Shown: positions 31,508-43,059 of the stretch, one piece after another
Numbering within the stretch: the stretch's first letter is position 1
How the letters are laid out: each line of letters opens with the position of its first letter
Assembly (NCBI GenBank): GCA_021234155.1
Contig: JAJEKV010000106.1
Location: 1,441,002-1,505,001 of the forward strand
Length of the DNA stretch: 64,000 nt
Direction: 5' to 3'
Source: Isoetes taiwanensis
Lineage: Eukaryota > Streptophyta > Lycopodiopsida > Isoetales > Isoetaceae
Position numbers and translations under genes: made by a program
The notes under the pieces: model-generated
Told to the model about the DNA's origin: nothing
The model's input: only the letters and a program-made list of their open reading frames with translations
The model's database searches: none

Positions 31508-32363
31508 CTATGGCCAAAAACCAGATCTTTGGTTTTGATGCAGAAAACCCAAATATAGCAGAATTATCATAACTTGCTCAATAATATCACTTCCTGCCCC
31601 AACCAAGTCTTGCTTAAGAGTCTTTAGATTAGAAAGATAAGTTGGCACCCCTTCATGCTGCTTAGAAAAGATTGCCTTGCAAGACCTATAACAGTGCAAG
31701 AAAGTTTCACTCCTTGAATGCTTTGAAGGGTTTTAATTGTCTACTATTTCTGGATCTACAAGAGCTTTAAGATGATCAGATCTTCTTCTGCCTTTACAAG
31801 ATCCTTGAGCGATTAAGTCTTCTTCTGCCTTCGTTTCCGCATCCCAATTTGCCTTTAGCTCTTTCTTCAATTTGACCAGTCCAAGATAGACCTCAAAAAA
31901 CTCGGTCCAAACTTTATAATTAGAACCATTTAGCACTGGATCAGATGAAACTTTCATAACCGTTGCTTATGACCAAAAAACTTCCAATCAATTTGGGAAC
32001 AAAAATGGGTAAGATGCAACAAAAATCAAGCAAGATCCTTACAAAAAACCTGAATTTCGAAGATCAAACTAATAATCCTTTTAATAGAGATAGAAACCGC
32101 CCTCTCCTAACAAGAATTAAACATTGATCAAGTAGGATCAAAATTTCTTCACATTCTTCCTTCAAAATGCAATGTAACTGCTTCTTGAAGAACAATGGTG
32201 AAATTCTGTCCAACACTCGCTTGATCTAATCAAGATTTTTAACAGTAAAAAGCTAACACAAATCCGACCTAGATCCCTAGGCATTTGCCAGAATTCCTCC
32301 TAACAAGCAAGATTTTGCAAGGTGGATCTTTCGCCATCATTTTTCTAAGAGGCTCTGATACCA
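31508..32363 (-). pseudogene. Copia-4: gag remnant with intact primer site
   Basis: A minus-strand copia 5' end. The primer site GGCTCTGATACCA (plus; TGGTATCAGAGCC in sense) is at 32,351-32,363. The gag start at 31,957 reads MKVSSDPVLNGSNYKVW, then FFEVYLGLVKLKKELKA. The second frame (31,699 down) has CKAIFSKQHEGVPTYLSNL. The strict gag order (x-L-x-G-x-N-Y-x-x-W, then the E-L-K block) is that of plant copia. No pol is present, as the element stops near 31.5 kb. It sits inside the proposed host intron. Confidence 0.78.
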
Positions 32364-32833
32364 TTTTTGATTGTCATGTTTACAGGAAGAACAAGAAGGT
32401 AGTTACATTTTGTCTCAGTTATGACTTATGTCGTCATAAATGATTATGTGGCAAGCACGCGTGATGACATGGCAAGCATGTGTGTCTTGTTTAGGGTTAG
32501 TTAAAGGTTCGTAATCTCTAAGGTCTTTCAAATTCAAGAAACCCAATTCGACTACATAAATGACTTCGTTAGAATGGCAAAACTTTTGTTCCAAGAAAGA
32601 CGTTACTTTATGGAGCTCAGAGCAGTGCAACACAGTTTGTTGCTATTCTAACCGTGACTGTTATCCTTCATATAGTCAGCAAGCAGCATACCTGTTTTTA
32701 TGATTCTAATATCCCATTATATGCAACTTCTGCCTTAACAATATTTCAAATCTAGGCCTAGCTGTGGTTGTCCAACATTAAAATGCAACATCAATAAAAA
32801 CAATATTTTAGAGAAGAAAAAAGAGTCTTTAAC

Positions 32834-32986
32834 CTGTTCATCGCCATAATCCTCTTCATCAGTCTGGCCCTTGCCCTCGAGCAATGATCCCACAAGTAAT
32901 GAAGCTCCATCGAATGGCAGCCATTGAAGCAACCTCAATGGAGCCTTAACAGAAATATTTTCCCATGATCTTGGTTTTGTAAGAGA
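32834..32986 (-). CDS. Host gene, internal exon
   Basis: 153 bp, 51 codons, phase 0 at both ends: SLTKPRSWENISVKAPLRLL, then QWLPFDGASLLVGSLLEGKG, then QTDEEDYGDEQ. The acceptor is GATTCTAG and the donor is CAG/GTTAAAG. It joins in phase to the exon at 30,697-30,768 downstream and to the exon at 36,895-36,995 upstream. The protein family is not recognised; an alternative acceptor six codons further in is possible. The intron below it holds Copia-4 and an LTR. Confidence 0.62.
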
Positions 32987-34299
32987 CTAGAATCATCAAG
33001 GATACATTTATTGTCAATCATTTTATAAGACAAAGTTTGAATGATAACAAAACAAAATCAGAATATTGGATAATAAATCCCCAATGTCCCCAGCAAAGAT
33101 AAGGCAAATGGAATCTACACAATGTTCTAAGTATCTAGTGGAATGGCTGCCCACAAGATGAAATGTAACATGGTTGCCCCAATGCTCCAATGGCTTCTTA
33201 AGCATGCAATCATCCTTGTAAACAAACTAGTAGGTAAGTAATCCCCTTTAGATTAGATTTTTCATAAGTCGCAGTGCAACGTAGTTGCCCGACATTGCCG
33301 ATACATGTGCATCTGTCCTTTATAAGAAATGTCTATTCTTTTGTAATATTTAAACAAAAGAACTGCTAGGTTCCATCAGCCAGAGACATCGCATTAGTAT
33401 CCTCTGTACAATAGCATCGAACCCAGCTGGAACTTCTTTGGCTCGGCAGCAAAGATGCATGGAAACCGGCCAAAACATGATAATCTGCTCACTAATTCCT
33501 TAATACTACCAGGGAAAAGTATCTCAATCTATTGTTCAAATCCATGATCATCTTATCTTATATAACAAAGTTTTAATGTATGTCGTGAATCAAAATGCAA
33601 ATCTGACGGTCTAAATCACTCTTCAGATCCGGCTGTCTAGATCGATAGACCTGAGGCTGCTGCGCTTGGAAAGCCAGGTTGTTCATCTTGCTCGCCACAA
33701 TTTCATTTGGTTTATTTAGTGGCTCTAATTGAGTCGAACTTGATTTTTATGTAACAGAAATGGTAAATTGAGCTCTTGATTTTTGTGTAGATGCAGATGG
33801 TAAATTAAGCTGATTCTATTGGTGAGGTTGAAGCGAGTATTTATAACTGGGCGGTGCTGATCTGGTGAAACATGGTAAGATATCTCATACCCCCGGCTAA
33901 ACAAAATTTTATGTTGTTATTTCTGACAAATTCAGGTCAGGTTTTTAATCTACATGAGAATGCAGAAGCGCATCTGACTCAGCTACAACCATGAAGTTTG
34001 ATGAGACCATTATCACCTAAAATTCTATTTATCTAATTGCATGTATTGGAGTCTTCTGTGGGATTCTTAGAAAATCTTTGGATCTATTATGAGTAAACAT
34101 GTACTACCTCTTCAATGTGTAATTTTGAAGATGTCAACAATGAAAATTTAACTGCAGAGTTAGTACTGCACTCTCTTCTCATTGTTGCTATCATTTATAG
34201 GTTCCCAACTAATCCCCAGCAATGCTGGGCACTTACTAGTAACCTAGAAGAAGAAGAATCTAGATGACCAGCGCATCAACACTGAATACAGAACAGGTA
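32987..34299. other. Intron sequence, nothing firmly recognised
   Basis: A 60-codon minus-strand frame (33,023-33,205; LKKPLEHWGNHVTFHLVGSH) and a short frame near 33,370-33,480 (minus, VPAGFDAIVQRILMRCLW) look protein-like but match nothing I know and lack good splice signals. A block near 33,590 resembles one near 4,430 (GTCGTGAATCAA), so it is a dispersed repeat. Confidence 0.3.
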
Positions 34300-34680
34300 C
34301 TAACTAAAGTTGTTAACATGGCTTCGTAGCATTCCATGATGCACGGGCCTGTTTATCTGTAGAATAGTGCTGAAAAGCCAAATACTAATTAAATCTGCTG
34401 TCTGCTGCCTGTTAAGGGTCAATTTTTTTATATGGCACCGAAGTGTCAAAGCAAATAAGCTGGTACAACTGCAGGTCCTCAAACAAATGGAGAAGTCACA
34501 ATAGTTTTTGTACTTAACTAACAGTAGCTTGCTTCTTTGAAGACAAGTAATGACATTAGATTCTAACTTGCTGTTGTAGATTACCAACAATATCATTACC
34601 TCCAAAATCTGCATCACAATAAACCTCCAGAGCATCAAACACATAACATGAGCCGAGGCCATGAGCCAAATTTCATCTTG
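34300..34680 (-). pseudogene. Copia RNase H remnant
   Basis: The minus strand reads ALEVYCDADFGGND, then CHYLSSKKQATVS, then LLHLFEDLQLYQL in broken frames. These match the copia RNase H order (G-Y-x-D-A-D-x-A-G, W-x-S-K-K-Q-x-x-V-A, and E-L). Lies in the large host intron between exons at 32,986 and 36,895. Confidence 0.68.
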
Positions 34681-35215
34681 CTAATGCAAACTAACTTAGG
34701 GACCCAACCAACAGTGTAGGATTCCAAGGTCCGTAATCCCAAAGACCGAGTTTAGCGCAATCTGTTAGAACATAATAACCTTAATTGCAGCAATTCGTCT
34801 GATGACTGGACCATTCCACGTCAAATCATCGTCAAATCATCACTGGTAACTTTATTGGTGGCATGAGATTCCATGTCATCATGTGACCAGAAACTGAGCA
34901 ATTTAGGCCGAATAAGTATGATAATTACTTTTATTTGTATAACAAGATTTCTAGCAACTCGCTGGCTTTACCCCGGGCATTCACCATTAAGTAACTCATA
35001 TGAGTCACCTATGTTTCCTTCACAGAGCTTCCAATTAATTAATATGGTTCTGATTCAGAGCCAGAATGATTAATTGGGTACAATTGCATCAATTGGGTAC
35101 AATTGCATCAAGTGCTATGTTAACACATTGTTCTGCGGTCAAACAAAAGAAGGACGAAGTAGCTAAATGAGAGTTAAAACAGACAGTGCCGAGATTTGGC
35201 ACCAGAACACCGTAA

Positions 35216-35350
35216 TAGGAAGGAAGGAAGGAAAGAAGGAGAGGAAGGAGGAGAGGGAGGGAGGGAGGGAGGGTATATTAACGTCTACGAGAGACCGCTT
35301 GGGTCTATGAGACCAAATATACATAAATCATGTCCAGCTAGGGGCGCATT
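35216..35350 (-). repeat. LINE 3' end with GGAAG/GGGA tail
   Basis: In minus-strand sense: TTTGGTCTCATAGACCC (stem-loop GGTCT/AGACC), CGTAGACGTTAATATA, then a long CCCT/TTCC simple-repeat tail (plus-strand purines 35,216-35,272). The unique part matches the LINE end at 57.9 kb almost exactly. No RT is attached; it is a very short 5'-truncated insertion. Confidence 0.85.
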
Positions 35351-35363
35351 TGCAGCCACCTAG

Positions 35364-35445
35364 AGAAAGAAAGAAAGAAAGATTTATTAACGTCTACGTA
35401 AGATCCGAAGGGTCTATGAGACCATAACACATACAGAATTCAAGA
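35364..35445 (-). repeat. Second LINE 3' end with TTTC tail
   Basis: Minus-strand sense: ATGGTCTCATAGACCCTTCG, then ACGTAGACGTTAATAAA, then (TTTC)n (plus 35,364-35,383). It lies directly behind the previous tail, so two short LINE insertions of the same family are stacked here in the same orientation. Confidence 0.85.
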
Positions 35446-35924
35446 CCTCCAGGAGGAAAACCTTCCTGTTATCTAAAATATACAAACAAAAATATTAAGT
35501 TAACAGAACTTATAGTGAAAATCTAAGAATCTGCTATAGCCCATTTGTTCCTGTGACTGCTGCAAAGTAATACATAATACCCTTTCTTGGCTTGGTTTGA
35601 TGCTTGATGCTTGATGCTTGGAAACGGAAATTAAAAGTGCTTGTTGGGGTCACTCTGAAATGGCCAAAAAAAGCTAAAGAGACTACACAGCTCCACATGA
35701 AATCTTTCCAAAAGAAGGAAAAGGCAACTAGGCGTGTCCAAGGCATCACAGCATTGCTCTAAGTCCTTAAAGGGGACACTTAGACAAACCAATCATGATG
35801 TCAATTCTGTAATTCAGTTTAATTCTAGGTGATTTATTTCTTTTCAATTACGTACTAGATCTACCTAGCACTTCCAACCTAGGGGATGCTCCTAGATGAT
35901 GACTTTTTGAGGTATCTATTTGGT

Positions 35925-35980
35925 CTCAAACACCCTATGTTCTCCCGTAGATGTTAATAAACTCTTTCTTTCTTTCTTAT
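35925..35980 (+). repeat. LINE 3' end, plus orientation
   Basis: TTTGGTCTCAAACACCC, then CCGTAGATGTTAATAAA, then (CTTT)n at about 35,961-35,977. Same signature as the two copies 0.6 kb away but on the other strand. Confidence 0.78.
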
Positions 35981-35989
35981 TTCCACAAT

Positions 35990-36890
35990 TTCAGCATTAC
36001 ATAGGTGCTCTCCATCTCTCATCACTTATTCAATATTCTAACCTGCAATATCTCTGGCATCACAAATGATGATTCAACATATAAGAGTATTGAGAATAGC
36101 ATCTGTCCTAGACTTGAAAAAACATGTGCAAAGATAAACATATTCAGGAGCAAGAAGCTTGCTTAACTCCAAGCAAACTATTCAGAACTTTGCATATCCT
36201 CTTGGATTCCCGTTGTCTCTTATCAAGTTGGGAAAGAGAGAAAGCAAATGTATTTGACAAGCCTGGCACATCATGAACATTGGACTCTCCTTATGACGGT
36301 ATAAGCTGAAGATCTTGTTGAAATATAAGCCATATTTGTGACTTTGTCACAATTCCACAAGTGTGCTCCCCTGAACAGGTCACTCATCCTGTTCAATTCA
36401 TTTTAGAACTGAACTTTAGGCAATATTAGTGCCCCGTTGCCCAATCTAAGCAGTGTTACCAAGATCTTCAATTGTGGCCAGTGTCATTATCATCAATTCA
36501 CGTGTTATGATTTTTGTATTTTTACTAAGACGTATGTGAAGAGCAAGAGTAAGTTCTGAGCGCTACGAGATCAAATGCCTTGTCTTGAATGGGTTTGCGC
36601 AGTTCTTGGAGACTTTGACATTTGCTGGAGTAAACACTTATTCTTGTCTCTTTATGTCAAGACATATGGCATCATTCGAGCCACACGTAATGTAAATGTA
36701 ATTAGTTTAGTTCCACTCATATATATACGGTAGCTCATAATGAATCTACTTCACAAAAAGATACAAATATGCCAATCGAGCAGGACCGTGACAGCTTATG
36801 GCTGACGACAACCACCTGCACATAATGACAAAAAAATCTTAACTTGTGAACAAAAAGCTTGGGACAGGAACCATGCTTTTGCAAGAATTG
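35990..36890. other. Intron sequence, nothing recognised
   Basis: No domain or repeat recognised on either strand between the LINE tails and the host exon at 36,895. Confidence 0.4.
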
Positions 36891-36894
36891 GTAC

Positions 36895-37329
36895 CTCAAT
36901 TGATCGAAGAGAGGCCCAAGTTAAGGGGGTTCTTGTGGTTGAAAGGGGACAGCGCAAAGCATACGAACTTGGAAAGAGAAAAACAGATGCCTTGCCTGCC
37001 ATCATATCGAATGCAAAAAGGACATGAGTTATACTCCCTTATTAAGATAAAAATTAGAACATTACCACAGATCTTAGTTGGCTTGTCATGATTTATAGAG
37101 ATATAAAACATTAAACTCAGCTGACGTGCAAGTAAGGATATGTCCACTCCTGGCAGAAGATCAACTGCACAATGGTTCAGAGGCAAGGTATAAGCTATTA
37201 CAAAGGAAATGTTCAAATAGCATCATCATCCCCAAATTAACCAGCTCAATCATTACCTCTGCCTCCATGGCATTGGATCCTCCCTTCTCTCTCCCCCCGG
37301 CATTTTTCTTTGTAAAGGAGTCTTTGACG
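36895..37329 (-). CDS. Host gene, three internal exons
   Basis: Three minus-strand exons join in phase. 37,257-37,329 (73 bp, CGT start, RQRLLYKEKCRGEREG) ends phase 1 at GCAGAG/GTAATG. 37,126-37,194 (69 bp) gives A, then YTLPLNHCAVDLLPGVDISL, and ends phase 1 at GCAC/GTCAGC. 36,895-36,995 (101 bp) gives R, then KASVFLFPSSYALRC, then PLSTTRTPLTWASLRSIE, ending phase 0 at GAG/GTACCA. The next exon in phase is 32,834-32,986. Independent agreement of five phases supports a real gene. It may be the 3' half of the F-box gene at 45.5-47.6 kb; the link is not shown. Family unknown. Confidence 0.55.
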
Positions 37330-37613
37330 CTATATGTGTAACCAACAATAGGTGTTAGAATATACCCTGCTAAAACTGAAACTACCTATCATGCCGTCAT
37401 GCATACATACATGCTAATCATAAGAGGTTGTGTATGTCAAAAGATAATCCGACTTTACAAAAATCAGGTGTCACAAGACCAATGGTCACAAGGTCAACAT
37501 CAGATGTCTTAGACTAAACAGAAAAAAAGGTAGATCTTTTTCACTTTTGCTCCTCCATGAATGTTCTCTTTTCCTGTTGGCACCACAATCTTCCAACTTT
37601 TGGTATCATTGCA

Positions 37614-38850
37614 TCAAATGCAGTTGAATGAGGTTCCAATGCTGTTAGGGAGAACACTTGGGAGAACTCTTCGTATGTGCGCATGCATTGCATGGTGTGC
37701 TTCAACCGCAACACCTGCTTCTGCCCTCTTCTCCGTGTTGAAAGCTTTTAATGAGTGTTTATATGATGGAATGAATAGTTCTCTTTTGCGATAGACCTCT
37801 TTCAAGTAACAACCAGTCGTGCTGGGCAGCAGAGCAAAAAAGTCCTGTAAAGAATAACTTTTGATCCCGTACTTGACTCTGAGTGACGCACATTTTGGGC
37901 AATGTAAGATTAAGTGGGCTTCATCTTCAATTTCGTCAGCCATACACACCTTGCACACCTTGCAGGTGCGCCTATGTCTAGGAACATTTCCCCATCTCCC
38001 CACTTCAACCCCAAGGTGATGGGAGCTTAGCCTCAACCTACAAAGTGTATGTCTCATAAATAAAGACGTTGTTTCACTCAAATATGGCGCTTCCTGTAGA
38101 TTGGGATTTATTGCTTCCCTATAAAAGATCTTTGACCCACCATTGGACCACCTTTTGCATCTCACCACTACTTGAATCCAGCTGCGTAGTGTTGACTTAT
38201 CTGCTGGTAGATCATTTAAGGATGACCCCCATTTTTTAAGCCATTTATCGATAATTGCATACCATCCTTTCAAACTGCTTTGTATCAGAGCCCGACGGGG
38301 AAGACTATCTTCACTCATATTCTGTACCTTTAGCAAGTAATTTAGAGTATTGCACCATGTTTCCGCTTCTAATGGGATTAGCCCTGCTTCAGCAAGCATC
38401 ATAGCCCCTAACTCTGTCATGAGGAATTTTTTTTGTATTTTCTCAACCCCTTTCCAAGTATCCAAAGAGAGACCTGGCCCCCATACGTCACGGCCATATA
38501 AAACCACTGATTGAACCAGTGCCTGATATAGTCTTTTCTTCAATGTCCAATCAAGTATCTTTGCCTTTTTACATTTACGCTGCATTGTACACAATGCTTT
38601 TAATCCGCTATCTGCCCTTGTTCTGTGGCTCTATTCCAACTATAGTTTTGGTCAAGCAACAACCCCAAGTACTTATATACATCTGTAATTTCCACCTTCT
38701 GTCCGTCATAATGAAATGTATATTCACGTGACCTCGACCTCGTGCCAAAAATCAAAATCTTTGTCTTTCCCAAATTTACCTTCATTTCCATAGCAGAGCA
38801 AAAAGAGCACAATGCATCTAAATATCTTTCCATATCTCGAGCATTTCTAA
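37614..38850 (-). pseudogene. LINE-A2: 3' part of the LINE-A family
   Basis: A minus-strand copy of the LINE-A family, 5'-truncated at about 38,850 in RT (just after YADD). RNARDMERYLDALCS starts it; KVNLGKTKILIFG, YKYLGLLLDQNYSW follow; then after a shift near 38,600 a 326-codon frame with RLYQALVQSVVLYGRDVWGP. The C-terminal finger CKVCKVCMADEIEDEAH has an extra C-K-V unit relative to LINE-A. It abuts the RT end of Copia-3, which it interrupts or truncates. The family 3' hairpin was not seen below 37,614, so the 3' end may be lost or diverged. Confidence 0.88.
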
Positions 38851-38875
38851 ATGGAGACCTTCTCTGTCAGTTCCC

Positions 38876-39860
38876 TTAAGGTAGTGAAGAACCTTCTTCC
38901 TTAAGGTAGTGAAGAACCTTCTTGGCTGCATGCCAGTGAGAGGACTTGGGATGATGCATGATACGTGTAAGAACCCCTACAATGTAGACGATATCAGGAC
39001 GAGTAATAGTAACATAATAAAGAAGAGCTCCAACTAATTGCCTGTACAGTGTAGCAGCAGCGTCCTCATGTGCAGAATCAAGAATCAGTTCTTCACCTCC
39101 TGGATCATGAGGTATAACTGAGGGCTCACAATCTGCCATATTAAACCTGTGTAATACCTCATCAACATATTTATGTTGCGAGAGAAAAATGCCATGAGGT
39201 TGTTGCCAAACTTGTAAACCCAAAGAGTAATGCATGAACCCCAACTCTGTAATCTCAAATTTCATACTCAGTAAATACTCGGTGCTTGAAATCAAATTAG
39301 TAGCATCTCCTGTCAGTACCATATCATCAACATATAGAAGTATAATGGAAAGTTGAGAGCCTCTAAGCTGATAGTAAACATTACAGTCAGCTCGAGACCT
39401 TTGATAACCAAGACTTAAAGAGAAAAGCATAAATCTTGTGATGCCAACAGCTAGGAGCCTGCTTGAGCCCATATAAACTCTTTTTGAGCTTGCAAACATA
39501 ATCAGGAACCAGCGGATCTTGAAATCCAGGTGGTTGTTGCATGTAGATATCTTCATCGAGATCTCCATTAAGAAAAGCTGATTTAAAATCTAGCTGATAG
39601 ACAGACCAACGTTTTTGATGCTGCCAAGGCCAAGACTGCAGGTAAGGTATCTGACCTTACAACGGGAGCAAACACCTCATTATAATCAAACCCCTCCTGC
39701 TTCCTGCTGTAAAGCCTTTAGCCACAAGTCGTGCCTTATATTTGATATTGGATAACATACCATCTGAATGAAATTTGGTCTTGTAAATCCACTTTGCGCC
39801 AACAATATTAGTATTCAAAGGCTTCGGAACTAACTCCCATGCTTGCTGGTCATGAAACTT
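38876..39860 (-). pseudogene. Copia-3 reverse transcriptase and start of RNase H
   Basis: Minus-strand pieces: a start near 39,840 with the G-x-K-W region decayed, then a QLDFKSAFLNGDL-like block (39,570-39,600), LGYQRSRADCNVYY, ILLYVDDMVLTGDATNLI (YVDD), LGFMHYSLGLQV, and LYRQLVGALLYYVTITRPDI. The 230-codon frame 38,876-39,568 covers the C-terminal part. It ends with VLHYLKEEG at the LINE junction. Confidence 0.88.
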
Positions 39861-41012
39861 CTAAGGTTGGCAGACCAGCTAGCCTTCGTGATCTCCTTAG
39901 GCTGGCTAGTGGAAAACTAAGTAAATCTGCTTGATTTTGAAGTGGAATCGACAAAGGAGAGTTTGATGGAGACATTGCAAGTTGAAGATAATCAATTGGA
40001 CTAACTGACAGAGCAGAATCAGTAGAAATCGAAGAACCAACGGAAATAGAAGGTAAAGGCCCAAGTGAAGAGGAAGACAAAGAGTCAGCTGAAACAAAAG
40101 GTAAAGGATCAGGTGGATGGAAAGACAAAGAATCAGGTGAACTTGAAGTTGAACTTGAAATTGAAGGTGAGGCAGAGGAACATATTGCAGGAGTAACAGT
40201 AGCATTAGGATCAATTCTAGCAGAGGACGGAACAGCAACACGAACATCGAATAAATCTTGAAGACATTTGTCATACTCGACACTACGTGCCTCATAAAAA
40301 CAGAAGAATAAACTGCCTCTTCTAAAAATTGCACACTTCTAGAAGGAAAAACCCTATTTGTAACCGGATCATAACATCTCCACGCCTTCATATTGTTTGG
40401 ATACCCGATGAAAATCACTTGACTGCTTGATCAGAGAGCTTACCTCGTTTTTACAAAACCTCTCGAGGTAAGGTCGCATAGGCAAGACACCCAAAAGTTC
40501 TGAAACGAGAGACATATGATCGAACTCCATAGATAGCTTCAAACGGAGTCTTTTGTAGGTGCTCTGTTGAACACATAGAATGCTGTTTCGATTGCCTTTG
40601 CCAGAAAACTAGGTGACAACTGTTTGTGCGTAATCATACTCCGTGCAAGATCCATAAGAGTACGATTTTTATGCTCTGCCACACCATTCTGTGAATGAGC
40701 ATACGGAACTATCAATTGTCTGTCCTTAACATCAAGAAACTGTTGAAACTGGTCTGAAAGGAACTCTCCAGCATTATCTGTACGGATGGACTTGATAGAT
40801 ACAGCAAATTCCTTTTCAACTCGGGCACTGAAAAGTTGAAACTTAGAAAATGCCTCAGACCTAAGTTTCAAGGTATATACCCAGGTAAACCTACTAAAAT
40901 CATCAATGAGCACTAAGAAGTACCTGTTGCGTGCTAATGACGCAACAGGCATATAACGTATGTCCGAATGAACAATCTCCAAAGGTTTGGTAGCCCTATG
41001 TTGTGCTTGCAA
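39850..41012 (-). pseudogene. Copia-3 integrase and linker
   Basis: Frame 40,539-41,012 starts LEIVHSDIRYMP (first catalytic Asp), RFTWVYTLKLRSEAF, SIRTDNAGEFLSDQF (second Asp present, lost in Copia-2), and YAHSQNGVAEHKNRT (Q-N-G-V-A-E with the catalytic Glu). After a shift, 39,850-40,418 carries IFIGYPNNMKAWRCYDPVTN and a serine/leucine-rich linker. Confidence 0.88.
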
Positions 41013-41073
41013 AGGATAAGAAGCTTGAACTTGCTTACCAAGTCTGCAAGCAGGACAATCAAATCCAGAAACT

Positions 41074-42625
41074 TTATGGCAGTCCTCTTTTGACCATATT
41101 TAACTTGGAGGCTAAACCTAAAGTGGAAGCTGCAACATGGCCATAGCTATCATGCCACAATGATTCAACAGTCTTTGAAACTGCTGCCAGCAAAGAAGAT
41201 TGTGGTAGACAAGATGAGGATATAAAGACCATCCTTATTGAGTCGCCCCATGCAACCGGATTTAATTTCTGCAGATCCACATATTGAAGAGGATTCTTTT
41301 GTGTAATATGAACTTGACCATCTGAGAACAAAACCGAGTATCTCATTCTTCTATCAAATTCAGAAACACTTAAAAGATTAAGTAGGCCAGGCACCAAAAT
41401 AATGTCTTCAATATTAAATGTAAGGCACTCGTATGTTTCCAAAGTGAGAGTGCCTTTAGCTTGAGATCTCGCAAGATTACCATCTGCCATTTTAACCACT
41501 GTATTCTCATGAGGTGTAAGATTCTTTAAAATATGTGAATTTCCAACCAAATGCTTAATAGCACCAAAATCAAGCAACCATTCATCTTCTGGTAACTGGC
41601 GTGCAGCAATACTAAGAAACTTAGCTTCGATATCTTCAATAGAAAGATGAGAAATTTGTGCATATAGTTCTTATTTAGGAGCTGGATAAATGACTGTTGA
41701 ACTACCTGCTGTTGTATTGGCTGAACAACCTGCTGTTGAGAATTTGGCTGACCAACCTGCTGGGAATTTGGCTGACCAACCCGTTATAACACTTGTGAAT
41801 GAGATGATTGCGCTTGACCCTTAAGATATTGAGCAATATCTTTATGAAATTGTCTGCAACCTCTTCTTATATGTCCTTTCTTTCCACAATGCCAGCAAAG
41901 AAAGGGCTGAGACATTGAAGAGGAAACCTGTGAAGAAACATGATTGGAAGAAGAAGATAGTGTTGGAGAAGAATTGGGAGCTGGATTGAACTTAGCCAGA
42001 CTAAGAGATGAGTGAACCTTCGAATAATTGAGTGCTGGAACTTGGTCATGTCTCTTGTTCTCAATTTCTGCATCATAAAGATGCTGTTGCAACTGATTAA
42101 ATGAGATTTTAATCTTAGCCTTTAGTTTGTAGTGATCAGAGATATGCTTATATTCTCTTGACAACCCTTGTAAGGTATACATAATGGTAAAGTTTCTCCT
42201 TCAAGACTTTGAGGTGCTCAATGTAATCTTTCATGTTAGCACAATCTTGTAGCTTTAGATTGTTCATCTTTCCTTTTATTGCTAACTGTTGGCCAGCTCC
42301 TGCCTGTACATAAGCTTTGTTTCAAGAATAACAAAGCTTCTTGAAAAGTTTTCAGATCTCTGATATCCCATTGATATCCCTTTTATACTTTATACTCAGT
42401 GGATACAATTGCTTTGAGGATATTAAGTGCAAGAAGTTCTTTCTTAAGCTAAGGAGGCCAAATAGAATCCCAAATAAAATCTAATACCTCTGTAAGATCA
42501 TTGAGATGGAGATTGATACCCAGATTATCCTTCCAGGAATAAAAGTTTTCTCCATCAAGCAACGAACTTGGTATAAACTTCCAAGAATGCATAGTAGCCG
42601 TTGCAAAGACTACTCCCAAATCACA
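41074..42625 (-). pseudogene. Copia-3 gag, protease and pre-integrase
   Basis: Gag begins at about 42,600 (MHSWKFIPSSLL after ATATM-like codons), continues through 41,784-42,182 (ISFNQLQQHLYDAEIENKR) and has the knuckle CWHCGKKGHIRRGC (last Asp changed to Gly). The protease site reads MLDFGAIKHLV (family DSGATKHL; Ser and Thr changed). 41,074-41,577 then gives SEFDRRMRYSVLFSDG, reading through where Copia-1 has a stop, and VESLWHDSYGHVAASTLGLA. Several breaks between blocks. Confidence 0.85.
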
Positions 42626-42851
42626 AGAAAGATTTAAAACACACAGACCTAAACCTTTCCTAGCCAATCTGACCTTCTCAAGAATAGACATACAATTTTC
42701 TCCTTCAAGATTTCTCAAAGGAATCTTGGCTTCCTATGGCAAATGATCCTCTCCTTCAAGATTTCTCCAACGAATCTTGGCTTCCTGTAGATCCAATCCA
42801 AATCCGCTGCAATCTATACGATCCTTTCAGCCAAAACCGGCTCTGATACCA

Positions 42852-43007
42852 TGAAGAGTAGAATAGATTGGCGAAAAAGGATCACTACAAAAGGGAACGG
42901 GGAAACTGAACCAAACAAAGACATGCATGATTATGGCTTATATGTGACTGCCATGTCAGCAACAAACGTGCAAAGCCACATCAGCAGGCGTCATGCTGAG
43001 TCTAACA
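42852..43007 (-). repeat. Copia-3 5' LTR
   Basis: 156 bp, TGAAGAGTAG...GTCTAACA in plus orientation. Similar to the Copia-2 LTR, with internal deletions. It has TTGCTGACATGGCA and CATATAAGCC in sense orientation. Confidence 0.85.
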
Positions 43008-43059
43008 TTCATAATTATACCTAGTTAACAACTTGTCTGCCATAAATTCTCAGATTATA

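Larger units (their letters stand above)
38851..43007 (-). mobile_element. Copia-3: copia element lacking its 3' end
   Basis: A minus-strand copia of the Copia-2 family with 5' LTR (42,852-43,007), primer site (TGGTATCAGAG, 42,841-42,851), gag, protease, integrase and RT. It ends within the RNase H region at a LINE-A2 junction, near a 25-bp tandem duplication (38,874-38,898 and 38,899-38,923, CCTTAAGGTAGTGAAGAACC...). No 3' LTR was found on the far side of the LINE, so the 3' end is lost. Many stops and shifts. It provides the integrase segment that Copia-2 has deleted. Confidence 0.92.
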
